From Alcaligenes faecalis (GTDB lineage Bacteria; Pseudomonadota; Gammaproteobacteria; Burkholderiales; Burkholderiaceae_B), in contig NZ_CP031747.1 in the NCBI RefSeq assembly GCF_005311025.1, forward strand, positions 4,100,715 through 4,164,714: a stretch of 64,000 bases of DNA, given 5' to 3'. The notes under the pieces were generated by a model. The model was not told where the DNA came from and ran no database searches. It saw only the letters and a program-made list of their open reading frames with translations. A program made the position numbers and the translations under genes. Positions 45,129 to 53,971 of this stretch are shown piece by piece (position 1 is the stretch's first letter; each line of letters opens with the position of its first letter).

Positions 45129-46316
45129 ATGGCAGAAATCTCGATTCAAGTTAACGGCCGTCAGCAAAAGCACGAGGCCGAACCGCGCACCCATCTGGGT
45201 GATTTCATCCGCGAGAAAAGCCGTTTGACCGGCACCAACCTGAGCTGTGAACACGGTGTGTGCGGCGCATGTACGGTGCTGGTGGATGGCCGTCCAGTGC
45301 GCTCCTGCATCACTTTTGCCGGTGCTTGTGATGGCCACGAAGTCACCACCGTAGAAGGCTACGACGACGATCCGATCATGAGCCGTCTACGTACGGCTTT
45401 CTCGGAAAAACACGCCTTGCAATGCGGCTTCTGTACGCCTGGCATGTTGGCGACCAGCCGCGACATCGTGCTGCGTTTGCCCGATGCAGACGAAGCCCGT
45501 GTGCGTATTGAGTTGTCCGGCAATATTTGTCGCTGCACCGGCTATCAAGGCATTACAGCCGCCATTCTGTCCGTGCTGCAAGCCCTGCGCGATCAGCCCG
45601 ATGCCCAGGTAGAAGCCTTGCGCGCTGCCGTGGTGCAGAACGTGCAGCAAGACTGGAACCAGAACGGCTTTACGACTTTTGAAGCGGTACAGGAAGAAGT
45701 GCAGACGCCCGCTCCGGTGGCCGCTGCTGCACCTGCCGCGTCCGGCAGTGCCGACAAGGGCAAGGGTCAGGCCATTCAAGGTGGTTTCGATGCCCGTTTC
45801 CCGGCCGATCAGGTTTGGGCTTTCATGAAGGATTTGCCCAAAGTGGCGGGCTGTCTGCCCGGCGCGATTATCGAGTCCCAGGAAGGGGCCACGGTACAGG
45901 GCAAGATCGCCATCAAATTTGGCCCCATGTCGGCTGCCTTCAAGGGTAATGCCACGTTGGAAGAGGATAACGAACGCCGTGCTGCCGTGCTGCGCGGTGA
46001 GGGCGTGGACTCCTTGAGCCAATCGCGTGCCCGTGGCGATGTCAGCTTTCAGGTCAATCCGGATGGCGAAGCGCGCAGCCGCGTGGAAGTGGAGCTGGTG
46101 TATTCGCTGCAAGGGCCACTGGCGCAGTTTTCGCGCTCCGGGCTGGTTCAGGATTTCGTGCGCCGCATGATTGCGGAGTTCGGCAAGAACGTGAACCTGC
46201 GCCTGGAAAAACCGCTGGCCGAAGGCGAAGAGCCGGTGGTGGCCGAGTTCAATCCGGTCAAGATGTTCTTCAGCATTTTGTGGGACCGCTTCAAGGGACT
46301 TTTCCGGCGCTCATAA
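45129..46316 (+). CDS. Molybdenum hydroxylase, 2Fe-2S subunit fused to a CoxG-like (SRPBCC) domain
   Basis: A 395-residue fusion. Residues 1-160 are a normal small subunit: plant-type cluster Cys40, Cys45, Cys48, Cys60 (CEHGVCGAC) and second cluster Cys99, Cys102, Cys134, Cys136 (CGFCTPGM, CRCTGY). An Ala/Pro linker leads to residues 212-355, a CoxG-like SRPBCC domain (GGFDARFPADQVWAFMKDLPKVAGCLPGA), then a tail with an amphipathic end (VKMFFSILWDRFKGLFRRS). In carbon monoxide dehydrogenase systems CoxG is a separate protein that anchors the enzyme to the membrane, so the fusion may tether this hydroxylase. The membrane role is inference. Confidence 0.92.
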   Translation: MAEISIQVNGRQQKHEAEPRTHLGDFIREKSRLTGTNLSCEHGVCGACTVLVDGRPVRSCITFAGACDGHEVTTVEGYDDDPIMSRLRTAFSEKHALQCGFCTPGMLATSRDIVLRLPDADEARVRIELSGNICRCTGYQGITAAILSVLQALRDQPDAQVEALRAAVVQNVQQDWNQNGFTTFEAVQEEVQTPAPVAAAAPAASGSADKGKGQAIQGGFDARFPADQVWAFMKDLPKVAGCLPGAIIESQEGATVQGKIAIKFGPMSAAFKGNATLEEDNERRAAVLRGEGVDSLSQSRARGDVSFQVNPDGEARSRVEVELVYSLQGPLAQFSRSGLVQDFVRRMIAEFGKNVNLRLEKPLAEGEEPVVAEFNPVKMFFSILWDRFKGLFRRS

Positions 46317-46360
46317 GCGCATAGACGACGCAAGACGATAAATAAAACGGGGGTAAGGAG

Positions 46361-47380
46361 ATGACGGAGCGTAAAGCTTTGGGGGGACGTGTGCGCCTCG
46401 CAATCGGGGCCACCTTCTTGTTGAGCACCTGGGGGGCGGCAGCCGAGCCCTTGAATGTAAAGCTGGACTGGACCCCTTGGGCCGTCCATGCACCGTTTCA
46501 TCTGGCCGTGGAAAAGGGCTGGTTCAAGCAGGCTGGCCTGGATGTACGGCTGGAAGATGGCAACGGTTCTGTCACGGCGGTGCAGATCGTGGGTGGCAGT
46601 GATCGCTTTGATGTGGGCCAGGCAGCGCTGGCCTCCATGGTGATTGCACGCAGCAAAGGCTTGCCAGTCAAAGGGCTGGCCACCTTTGCCACGTCCAGCG
46701 ATATCGGCGTGTTGGTGCCCAAGGATTCGGGTATTAGCGGGCCGGAGGGTTTGAAGGGACGCAAGATCGCCTATACCGCCGGTTCTCTGGAAGCGCCTTT
46801 TGTCGATGCGTTTCTGGCGGCGGGCGGCTTGCGTCGCAGTGATGTGGATCTGCTGAGTGTGGATGCGGCTGGCAAGGCAGCGACCTATGCGGTGGGGCGG
46901 GCTGATGCCGTGATCTCCACCATTCCATTTGTACTGGCTTCGGTGTCGCGTCAGCGCGCCTCCAATGCCATTCCTTTCGCCCAGCACGGCCTGGATATGG
47001 TCAGCTTTGGCCTGTTCACCAGCGAAGCCAAGCTAGCCAGCCGGGGACAGGAGCTGGCGACTTTCTCCAATGTGGTGGCCAAGTCCTGGAACTACATTTA
47101 CAGCGGTCACGAACAAGAAGCGGTGGATGCGATTGTGGCGCAACGCCCCAATGCGCGTTTGGACAAAGCCATTTTGCTGGACCAGCTGAACATTCTTAAA
47201 ACCTACTTTGGCCCGGCTGTGGAGCAAGGCAGTATCGGCGTGAACCAGCCTGCGGACTGGGACAAGACAGTTGCCACGCTGGAACGGGTAGAGCTGATTC
47301 CTGCCGGTCAGAAGGCCACGGACTATTACCAGTCCGGCGTGGTCACCCCGCAATCCCTGAGCAGTCTGGAGCTGAAGTAA
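46361..47380 (+). CDS. ABC transporter substrate-binding protein (NMT1/SsuA-like)
   Basis: A 339-residue periplasmic protein with signal peptide (GRVRLAIGATFLLSTWGAAAEP) and the NMT1/THI5 start VKLDWTPWAVHAPFHLAVEKGWFKQAGLDV. AAGGAG lies ahead of the ATG. The group carries thiamine precursors, pyrimidines, nitrate, sulfonates or aromatic acids; here its place inside the hydroxylase operon suggests the hydroxylase substrate or a pathway relative. The ATPase start overlaps its stop by one base. Confidence 0.9.
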   Translation: MTERKALGGRVRLAIGATFLLSTWGAAAEPLNVKLDWTPWAVHAPFHLAVEKGWFKQAGLDVRLEDGNGSVTAVQIVGGSDRFDVGQAALASMVIARSKGLPVKGLATFATSSDIGVLVPKDSGISGPEGLKGRKIAYTAGSLEAPFVDAFLAAGGLRRSDVDLLSVDAAGKAATYAVGRADAVISTIPFVLASVSRQRASNAIPFAQHGLDMVSFGLFTSEAKLASRGQELATFSNVVAKSWNYIYSGHEQEAVDAIVAQRPNARLDKAILLDQLNILKTYFGPAVEQGSIGVNQPADWDKTVATLERVELIPAGQKATDYYQSGVVTPQSLSSLELK

Positions 47381-48159
47381 TGGCGGCGCGGGTACTTTCT
47401 CAAGATGTGCGCAAGCGCTTTGAGGGCGCGCGTGATGTGCTGGCGCTGGACGGCATCAATGTCGATATTCAACCAGGCCAGTTCATCAGCATTCTGGGCC
47501 CCAGCGGCTGCGGGAAAAGCACCTTCCTGCGTTGCGTGGCCGGGCTGGAAAACATCAGCAGCGGCTCCCTGACGGTAGACCAGCAACCCGTCAGCGGCCC
47601 GCCCGACCAGGTGGGCATGGTGTTCCAGCGCGATGCCTTGCTGGAGTGGCGCAGCATACGCGACAACATTCTTTTGCCTTTGGAGTTTGCCGGCAAGCGC
47701 ACGGCCGATTATCTGGACAAGGTGGATCAATTGCTGGCCTTGACCGGCCTGTCTCAGTTTGCCGACAGCTATCCACGCCAGTTGTCTGGAGGCATGCGCC
47801 AGCGGGCCTCCATTTGCCGTGCTTTGGTGGATGATCCGCGCCTGCTGTTGATGGATGAGCCTTTCGGTGCGCTGGATGCACTGACGCGCGACAACATGAA
47901 CGCCGAATTGCAGCGCATCTGGATGAAAACGGGCAACACTACCTTGTTTGTGACGCACGGCATTGCCGAAGCCGTTTTCCTGGGCGATACCGTGCTGGTG
48001 TTCTCGTCCCGTCCAGGCCGCATTCTGGAGCAGATCAAGATCGACTTTCCTCGTCCGCGCCCGCTGTCCTTGCGCGAGACCCCGGAGTTCGGCCGGCATG
48101 TCGCTCATATCCGTCAATTGTTCGGCATTGCCGATGGTGCAGGAGACAGCCATGAATAA
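47380..48159 (+). CDS. ABC transporter ATP-binding protein
   Basis: A 259-residue ATPase partner of the binding protein before it. Walker [18 protein letters not shown]-loop VGMVFQRDALLEW, signature LSGGMRQRASICRAL, Walker B LLLMDEPFGALDA, H-loop LFVTHGIAEA. Overlaps both neighbours (1 base before, 8 bases after), so the three importer genes are coupled. Confidence 0.94.
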   Translation: MAARVLSQDVRKRFEGARDVLALDGINVDIQPGQFISILGPSGCGKSTFLRCVAGLENISSGSLTVDQQPVSGPPDQVGMVFQRDALLEWRSIRDNILLPLEFAGKRTADYLDKVDQLLALTGLSQFADSYPRQLSGGMRQRASICRALVDDPRLLLMDEPFGALDALTRDNMNAELQRIWMKTGNTTLFVTHGIAEAVFLGDTVLVFSSRPGRILEQIKIDFPRPRPLSLRETPEFGRHVAHIRQLFGIADGAGDSHE

Positions 48160-48913
48160 AGCCTTGCGTTCCATGCCCAGCTGGTTGGCGGGCGTGGTCT
48201 CTACCGTCGTGGTGCTGTTGGCATGGGAATTAATTTGTTGGCTGGGTCAGGTGCGGGAAGTGATTTTGCCGCGCCCCTCGCTGATTCTGGAGGATTTGTA
48301 TGGCGAACTGGGTTGGTACATGGGTCAAGCGTTATACACGCTCGGCATCACGCTGGCTGGATTTGTATTGGCCGCCGTAGGCGGCGTGCTGATTGCCGTC
48401 GCCCTCGTGGGTTCACCGCTCTTCGAGCGTTTTTGCTATCCCCTGATTGTGGGTTTCAACAGCATTCCCAAAGTGGCTTTGGCACCGCTGTTCGTGGTCT
48501 GGATGGGTACCGGCTACGAGCCCAAGGTGGCCATTGCTTTTCTGATCGCCGTCTTTGCCGTGATTGTGGATACGGTGCAAGGCTTGCGCTCGGTCTCGCC
48601 CGACATTCTGGACCTGGGCCGGGTTTTGAAAGGCGGGCCGGTTGCCCTGTTTTTCAAAGTGCGCCTGCCCTCTGCGCTGCCATCGATCATGGCGGGCCTG
48701 AAAGTGGCTCTGTCCCTGGCTTTGGTAGGGGCTATTGTGGGCGAGTTCGTGTCCTCCCAGCGTGGCCTGGGCTTTGTGATCATGAGCGCCCAAGGGGTGT
48801 TCGACACGGTGCGGGTGTTCTCCGCCCTGTTCATTCTGGCCGTCATGGGACTGGCGCTGTACTTCCTGCTGGATGCAGTCGAAAAGCGCGCCACCCGTTT
48901 TCGGTCTCATTAG
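48152..48913 (+). CDS. ABC transporter permease
   Basis: A 253-residue inner-membrane permease of the SsuC/TauC class with about six hydrophobic segments and the ATPase-contact loop (ILDLGRVLKGGPVALFFKVRLPSALPS). ATG at 48152 follows AGGAG by six bases and lies inside the end of the ATPase gene; a longer frame runs within the ATPase and is unlikely. Confidence 0.92.
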   Translation: MNKALRSMPSWLAGVVSTVVVLLAWELICWLGQVREVILPRPSLILEDLYGELGWYMGQALYTLGITLAGFVLAAVGGVLIAVALVGSPLFERFCYPLIVGFNSIPKVALAPLFVVWMGTGYEPKVAIAFLIAVFAVIVDTVQGLRSVSPDILDLGRVLKGGPVALFFKVRLPSALPSIMAGLKVALSLALVGAIVGEFVSSQRGLGFVIMSAQGVFDTVRVFSALFILAVMGLALYFLLDAVEKRATRFRSH

Positions 48914-48951
48914 ATTCCAACTAACTTCAACGCAGAAAATCTGGGGGATTG

Positions 48952-49560
48952 ATGCAATCTTTACTCAAACTATCCAGGGCGATCGACAGCCTGAATCAGC
49001 TATGTGGCCGGGTGGTCATGTGGGTGGTTTTGCTGGTTGTCGTGATCAGCTCTTATAACGCCATCGCGCGCAAGTTCTTTGACTCCAGCTCCAATGCCTG
49101 GCTGGAGGTGCAGTGGTATTTGTTTGGCGCCTTGTTCCTGCTGACGGGCGGCTATACCTTCTTGCGCAATGAGCACGTGCGTGTGGACGTGCTGGCCTCA
49201 CGCCTGTCCGAGCGCAAGCAGATTGTGATCGAAGCCGCGTGTGTGGTGCTGTTCATGCTGCCGGCCTGTATTGCCATCATGGCCTTGTCCTGGCCGGTGT
49301 TCATGGACTCCTATCTGACTCAGGAAGTGTCCTCTAATTCCGGCGGCCTGATTCGCTGGCCCGCCAAATTGATTATTCCCATCGGTTTTGCCCTGATTTC
49401 CTTGCAGGGGATCTCGCACCTGATCAAGTGCATTGGTTTCTTGCGCGGTGCCTGCCCCAACCCCAACAAGAAGTTGCAGGAAAAATCGCCCGAAGAGCTG
49501 CTGGCTGAAGAAATTGCTCGGCAAGCCGAGGCCAAGTTAGCGCATCAACACAAAGGCTGA
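48952..49560 (+). CDS. TRAP transporter small permease (DctQ-like)
   Basis: A 202-residue inner-membrane protein with four hydrophobic segments, the small membrane subunit of a TRAP carrier. Family signature: ARKFFDSSSNAWLEVQWYLFGALFLLTGGYTFLRNEHVRVDV. The ATG at 48952 follows a GGGGG ribosome site; a TTG just before it is too near. Eight bases before the large subunit. Its binding protein is at 40768. Confidence 0.93.
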   Translation: MQSLLKLSRAIDSLNQLCGRVVMWVVLLVVVISSYNAIARKFFDSSSNAWLEVQWYLFGALFLLTGGYTFLRNEHVRVDVLASRLSERKQIVIEAACVVLFMLPACIAIMALSWPVFMDSYLTQEVSSNSGGLIRWPAKLIIPIGFALISLQGISHLIKCIGFLRGACPNPNKKLQEKSPEELLAEEIARQAEAKLAHQHKG

Positions 49561-49568
49561 ACCAGATC

Positions 49569-51248
49569 ATGATGGATTTATTTGTCGCCAATATGGCGCC
49601 AGTGATGTTTGCGTCACTGATTGTTTTCTTGCTGCTGGGCTTTCCGGTTGCCTTTGCGCTGGCCGCCAACGGTATGGTGTTCGGTCTGATCGGTGTGGAA
49701 ATGGGCCTGTTCAACTGGTCCCTGTTCCAGGCGCTGCCGCTGCGTGTGTTTGGCATCATGGCCAACGATACTTTGCTGGCCATTCCCTTCTTTACCTTCA
49801 TGGGGCTGATTCTGGAACGCTCCGGCATGGCAGAAGACCTGCTCGATACGATTGGTCAGCTGTTTGGTTCCATGCCTGGTGGTCTGGCCATTGCCGTGGT
49901 GTTTGTGGGTGCCATGCTGGCTGCAACCACAGGTGTGGTGTCAGCCTCGGTGATCTCCATGGGCCTGATCTCCTTGCCCATCATGTTGCGCTACGGTTAT
50001 AGCCGCAGACTGGCCACGGGTGTGATTGCCGCTTCAGGCACCTTGTCGCAGATTATTCCGCCGTCGCTGGTGCTGATTGTGCTGGCTGACCAGTTGGGCC
50101 GTTCGGTAGGCGATATGTACCGCGGTGCCATGGTGCCTGGTCTGGTGCTGACAGGCGCTTATCTGCTTTACATCCTGATTCTGGCCGTGCTGCGTCCCAA
50201 GGATGTGCCACCGATTCCTGCCGAACATCGCAGTTATTCGGAGGCCAATGGCCGTTCGGGTGCGCGCTCCTTGTGTGTGCTGCTGCTGATCTCGCTGGTG
50301 GCCGGTTATATCTTGGACGAATTTTGGGTTGATCCCAACGGCCCTGTAGATGAGAAAGTCATTATCTGCATCTTGCTGGTTGGTGGTGTGGCGTTCGTGT
50401 TGGCCCTGATCAACAAATGGCTGAAGCTGGGCTTGCTGTCGGTGCTGGCAGAACGCGTGGTGTTTGTGATGATCCCGCCCCTGGGCCTGATCTTTCTGGT
50501 GCTGGGCACGATTTTCCTGGGTATTGCCACCCCCACGGAAGGCGGTGCGATGGGCGCAGTCGGTGCCATTCTGATGGCGGTCAGCCGTCGTCGTTTGAGC
50601 ACTGATTTGCTCAAGCAAGCCATGGATACCACGACCAAGCTGTCCTGCTTCGTGATGTTCATTCTGATCGGTTCCACCATCTTCTCGCTGACTTTCCGTG
50701 GCGTGGATGGCGACTTGTGGGTGGAGCACCTGCTGATTGACCTGCCTGGCGGCGAATATGGCTTCCTGATTCTGGTCAGTGTGCTGGTGTTTGTACTGGC
50801 CTTTTTCCTGGATTTCTTCGAGCTGGCGTTCATCATCGTGCCTTTGCTGGGGCCGGTGGCCGACAAGATGGGCATTGATTTAATCTGGTTTGGCGTGCTC
50901 TTAGCCGTTAATATGCAAACATCCTTTATGCATCCACCATTTGGCTTCTCACTATTTTATTTACGCTCGGTGGCGCCCAAGGATGATTACATCGATAAAG
51001 TGACCAAGAAAAAGATTCCGGGTGTGGCCACAGGCGACATTTACTGGGGCTCCGTACCGTTTATTTGTATCCAGATCGTGATGATTGCTGTGGTGCTGTT
51101 GTTCCCTGGCATGGTGACGCATTACAAGGGAACGGGCGCCCAAGTTGATCCCAATACAGTCACGATCGACATGCAGGACGAGTACGGTGCCGACCTGAAT
51201 CCGTTTGATGATTCGGGCGAGGGTGGCGGTATGCCGGTATTCAAATAA
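49569..51248 (+). CDS. TRAP transporter large permease (DctM-like)
   Basis: A 559-residue transport subunit, longer than the classical DctM of about 430 residues but normal for the FcbT3/mannitol-chloroaromatic branch, which has extra central segments (here around residues 215-300). Family stretches: FFTFMGLILERSGMAEDLLDTIGQLFGSMPGGLAIA, SGTLSQIIPPSLVLIVLADQLG, and ATPTEGGAMGAVGAI. Two adjacent ATG codons open the gene; either may be used. Confidence 0.93.
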   Translation: MMDLFVANMAPVMFASLIVFLLLGFPVAFALAANGMVFGLIGVEMGLFNWSLFQALPLRVFGIMANDTLLAIPFFTFMGLILERSGMAEDLLDTIGQLFGSMPGGLAIAVVFVGAMLAATTGVVSASVISMGLISLPIMLRYGYSRRLATGVIAASGTLSQIIPPSLVLIVLADQLGRSVGDMYRGAMVPGLVLTGAYLLYILILAVLRPKDVPPIPAEHRSYSEANGRSGARSLCVLLLISLVAGYILDEFWVDPNGPVDEKVIICILLVGGVAFVLALINKWLKLGLLSVLAERVVFVMIPPLGLIFLVLGTIFLGIATPTEGGAMGAVGAILMAVSRRRLSTDLLKQAMDTTTKLSCFVMFILIGSTIFSLTFRGVDGDLWVEHLLIDLPGGEYGFLILVSVLVFVLAFFLDFFELAFIIVPLLGPVADKMGIDLIWFGVLLAVNMQTSFMHPPFGFSLFYLRSVAPKDDYIDKVTKKKIPGVATGDIYWGSVPFICIQIVMIAVVLLFPGMVTHYKGTGAQVDPNTVTIDMQDEYGADLNPFDDSGEGGGMPVFK

Positions 51249-51272
51249 ACACAGGAAAGACTGGAGACACAT

Positions 51273-52295
51273 ATGGAGAGCCTGGATGTCAGGGTATTGC
51301 GCCAGTTGCACGAGTGGCGCGCACAAGGACGTGATGCCATTTTGGTTACGGTTGTGCAGACCTGGGGCTCGTCCCCCCGTCCAGAGGGATCCATCATGGC
51401 TCTGGAAAAAGGTGGGGCGGTGGTCGGGTCGGTCTCGGGTGGTTGTATCGAGGACGACCTGATCCGTGCCTATCACGACCCCGCAGGGGCGGATAGGCGC
51501 CTGCATGGCGATGGCTGTCCTCAGATGCTGACGTATGGCGTCAGCGCGGATGAGGCGCATCGCTTTGGCCTGCCTTGTGGTGGAACGATCCGTTTGCTGG
51601 TGGAGTTCAATCCCTGCCCGCAAGCCCTGTCGGAATTGCTGAGCTTGTTGGAGCAGCGCCATCTGGTGCAACGTCATGTGGATCTGCAAACTGGCCGTGC
51701 CTGGGGCAGTGCCACCCGCGTTCCGGCTGCCTTGCATTTAAGTCAGGACAGCCTGTCGGTGACTTTTGGCCCGTCCTATCGGCTCTTGCTGATCGGTGGT
51801 GGGCAACTGTCCGAGTACGTGGCGACCATTGCCTTGTTCAACGGCTTTGATGTGACGGTCTGCGATCCGCGCAGCGAGCATATTCAAGGCTGGAGCGTAG
51901 CGGGTGCGCGTGTAGTTAAGGGCATGCCGGATGATGAGGTCATTGCCTGCGTGCCGGATCGGCGTACGGCCATTGTGGCCCTGACGCACGATCCCAAGCT
52001 GGACGATATGGCCTTGCTGGAGGCGCTCAAGAGCAGTGCCTTTTATGTGGGGGCGATTGGTTCGCGACGTAATAACCAGAGCCGGCGCGAACGCCTGGCC
52101 GAGCACTTTGATCTGACGGCCGAGGAAATCGACAAGCTCAAAGGTCCGATTGGCTTGTATATAGGTAGCAAGACCCCGGCAGAGATTGCCGTCAGCATCA
52201 TGGCCGAGATCATTGCGATCAAGAACGGGGTGGAGGTACCGCGTGAGCTGTCCGTCGGCTCTGTCAAGGATAGACAAGAACAGCCGTCGGCCTAG
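51273..52295 (+). CDS. xdhC: XdhC-family molybdenum cofactor insertion protein
   Basis: A 340-residue maturation factor that carries, sulfurates and inserts molybdopterin cofactor into xanthine-oxidase-family enzymes. Parts seen: VTVVQTWGSSPRPEGSIM, VGSVSGGCIEDDL, the Rossmann-like LLLIGGGQLSEYVA and the C-terminal FYVGAIGSRRNNQSRRERL and IGLYIGSKTPAEIAVSIMAEI. Last gene of the operon, where its job is the hydroxylase encoded 7 kb upstream. A terminator follows. Confidence 0.93.
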   Translation: MESLDVRVLRQLHEWRAQGRDAILVTVVQTWGSSPRPEGSIMALEKGGAVVGSVSGGCIEDDLIRAYHDPAGADRRLHGDGCPQMLTYGVSADEAHRFGLPCGGTIRLLVEFNPCPQALSELLSLLEQRHLVQRHVDLQTGRAWGSATRVPAALHLSQDSLSVTFGPSYRLLLIGGGQLSEYVATIALFNGFDVTVCDPRSEHIQGWSVAGARVVKGMPDDEVIACVPDRRTAIVALTHDPKLDDMALLEALKSSAFYVGAIGSRRNNQSRRERLAEHFDLTAEEIDKLKGPIGLYIGSKTPAEIAVSIMAEIIAIKNGVEVPRELSVGSVKDRQEQPSA

Positions 52296-52346
52296 GTGGT
52301 GGCTGTTGCGACAGTTCTGCATTCAGACTTTTCGCACTAAGATAAG

Positions 52347-52374
52347 AGAACGGGCGGCGACCCGTTCTTTTTTT
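52347..52374 (+). terminator. Terminator of the molybdenum-hydroxylase operon
   Basis: AGAACGGG (52347-52354), loop CGGCGA, CCCGTTCT (52361-52368), then T residues. Confidence 0.9.
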
Positions 52375-52483
52375 GTCTCCGGGCCGCCCAGGACCTGACG
52401 CCTTCTGTTTTCAGCAGGCCGCCAGCGGGTGACCAGCCCGTGCAGCGTAGGGACGTTTTGATTTCTGCCTTTGTGAGCCTGCC

Positions 52484-53968
52484 ATGCCCTTTGTGTCCCA
52501 ATATGGTTTTTTGCCCCTGAGTGCCGCGCCCGGAAAACAGGCCCTGTACAGTCCGGCACAGTGCGCCAGCATGGATGCAGCCGCTCCGGCTTTCGGGGTA
52601 TCCATCGAGCAATTGATGCAGGCCGCTGCCAGTGCGGTGGCGCGTACCGTGCAGCGCCACTGGCCGCAAGGAGCGGTGCTGTTCTTGTGCGGGCCGGGTA
52701 ATAACGGTGGAGATGCTCTGGTGGCGGCGCAGATTCTGCGCGAGCAGGGGCGGGTGGTTTCCGTGTTCAGCCTGGTGGACCCGTCTGTGCGGCAGGGAAC
52801 GGCTGCCTGGGCGCAAACGCAATGGCAGGGTCGCTGGGAAAGTCAGTGTCCGGACTTTCGACGTTTTTCCGTGGTGATGGATGGTTTGCTGGGAGCAGGC
52901 CTGGATCGTGATGTAGAGGGCGAGACAGCTGCCTTGATTCAGGCTTTGGCGGCTTCCAAGGTTCCTGTATGTGCCATTGACGTGCCATCGGGCCTGGATG
53001 GGGCCAGCGGGCAGGTGCGCGGTGTGGTCGCCCCTGCCACGGTGACAGTCAGCTTTGTGCGCTACAAGCCGGGCCATGTGCTGTATCCGGGCCGTGCCTT
53101 GTGCGGCAAGCTTGAGCTGGCCGAAATCGGTATGCCAGCGCCGGCCTTGCAAGAGGCCAATACCTGGTTGAATGAACCTGCCTTGTGGCAGGCTCATCTG
53201 CCGCAGTTGGGCGCCCAGAGCCATAAATACACGCGTGGGCACGCTTTGGTGGTCGGGGGCGAACGGATGACCGGAGCCAGCCGTCTGGCGGCTCGTGCAG
53301 CACAACGCGCAGGAGCCGGACTGGTCAGCATGGCTGTGCCGCCCTCGGTCTGGTCGGTGTACGCCGGTGCGCTGGACAGCATCATGGTGGCCCCCTTGGA
53401 TGACACTTTGACCACGGACGAGCGCATTCGCGCCTGGCTGGTGGGGCCGGGTGCGGGATTGGGTGAGCAAACCCGTCGCCTGACTTTGGCTTTGCTGGCA
53501 ACGGGGCGACCTTGTGTTCTGGATGCGGATGCCATCAGCAGCTTTGCAGCACAGCCCCAGGAGTTATGGGATGCCTTGCATGAGCAGTGCGTATTGACTC
53601 CTCACGCGGGCGAGTTTGCCCGCGTTTTTGAGGAAGCGCCTGATCGTCTGGAAGCGGCACGACTGGCTGCTACCCAATGTGGTGCCGTGCTGGTGTTGAA
53701 GGGAGCAGATACTGTTATTGCCGCGCCCGATGGGCGGGCCTTGATCAATGCCTGCGCACCGCCGTGGTTGGCCACCGGGGGCAGCGGGGATGTATTGGCG
53801 GGTCTGGTCTGTGGCTTGTTGACCCAAGGCATGCCTGCTTTTGAAGCGGCGGGGGCGGCTGTCTGGCTGCATTCACAGGCCGCCCTGGAGTTTGGTCCCG
53901 GACTGATTCCGGAGGATTTGATAGAGGTGCTGCCCCGTGTTTGGCAGCGCCTTCTGTCCAGAGCCTGA
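52484..53968 (+). CDS. nnr: Bifunctional NAD(P)HX epimerase / ADP-dependent dehydratase
   Basis: A 494-residue repair enzyme for hydrated NADH and NADPH. The N-terminal YjeF epimerase half has FLCGPGNNGGDALVAAQIL, VMDGLLGAGLDRDV and VCAIDVPSGLDGASG; the C-terminal carbohydrate-kinase-like dehydratase half has HALVVGGERMTGASRLAARAAQRAGAGLV, LTPHAGEFARVF, LVLKGADTVIA and ATGGSGDVLAGLV. Complete at both ends. Convergent with the EamA gene, with only three bases between stops. Confidence 0.95.
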   Translation: MPFVSQYGFLPLSAAPGKQALYSPAQCASMDAAAPAFGVSIEQLMQAAASAVARTVQRHWPQGAVLFLCGPGNNGGDALVAAQILREQGRVVSVFSLVDPSVRQGTAAWAQTQWQGRWESQCPDFRRFSVVMDGLLGAGLDRDVEGETAALIQALAASKVPVCAIDVPSGLDGASGQVRGVVAPATVTVSFVRYKPGHVLYPGRALCGKLELAEIGMPAPALQEANTWLNEPALWQAHLPQLGAQSHKYTRGHALVVGGERMTGASRLAARAAQRAGAGLVSMAVPPSVWSVYAGALDSIMVAPLDDTLTTDERIRAWLVGPGAGLGEQTRRLTLALLATGRPCVLDADAISSFAAQPQELWDALHEQCVLTPHAGEFARVFEEAPDRLEAARLAATQCGAVLVLKGADTVIAAPDGRALINACAPPWLATGGSGDVLAGLVCGLLTQGMPAFEAAGAAVWLHSQAALEFGPGLIPEDLIEVLPRVWQRLLSRA

Positions 53969-53971
53969 GAC

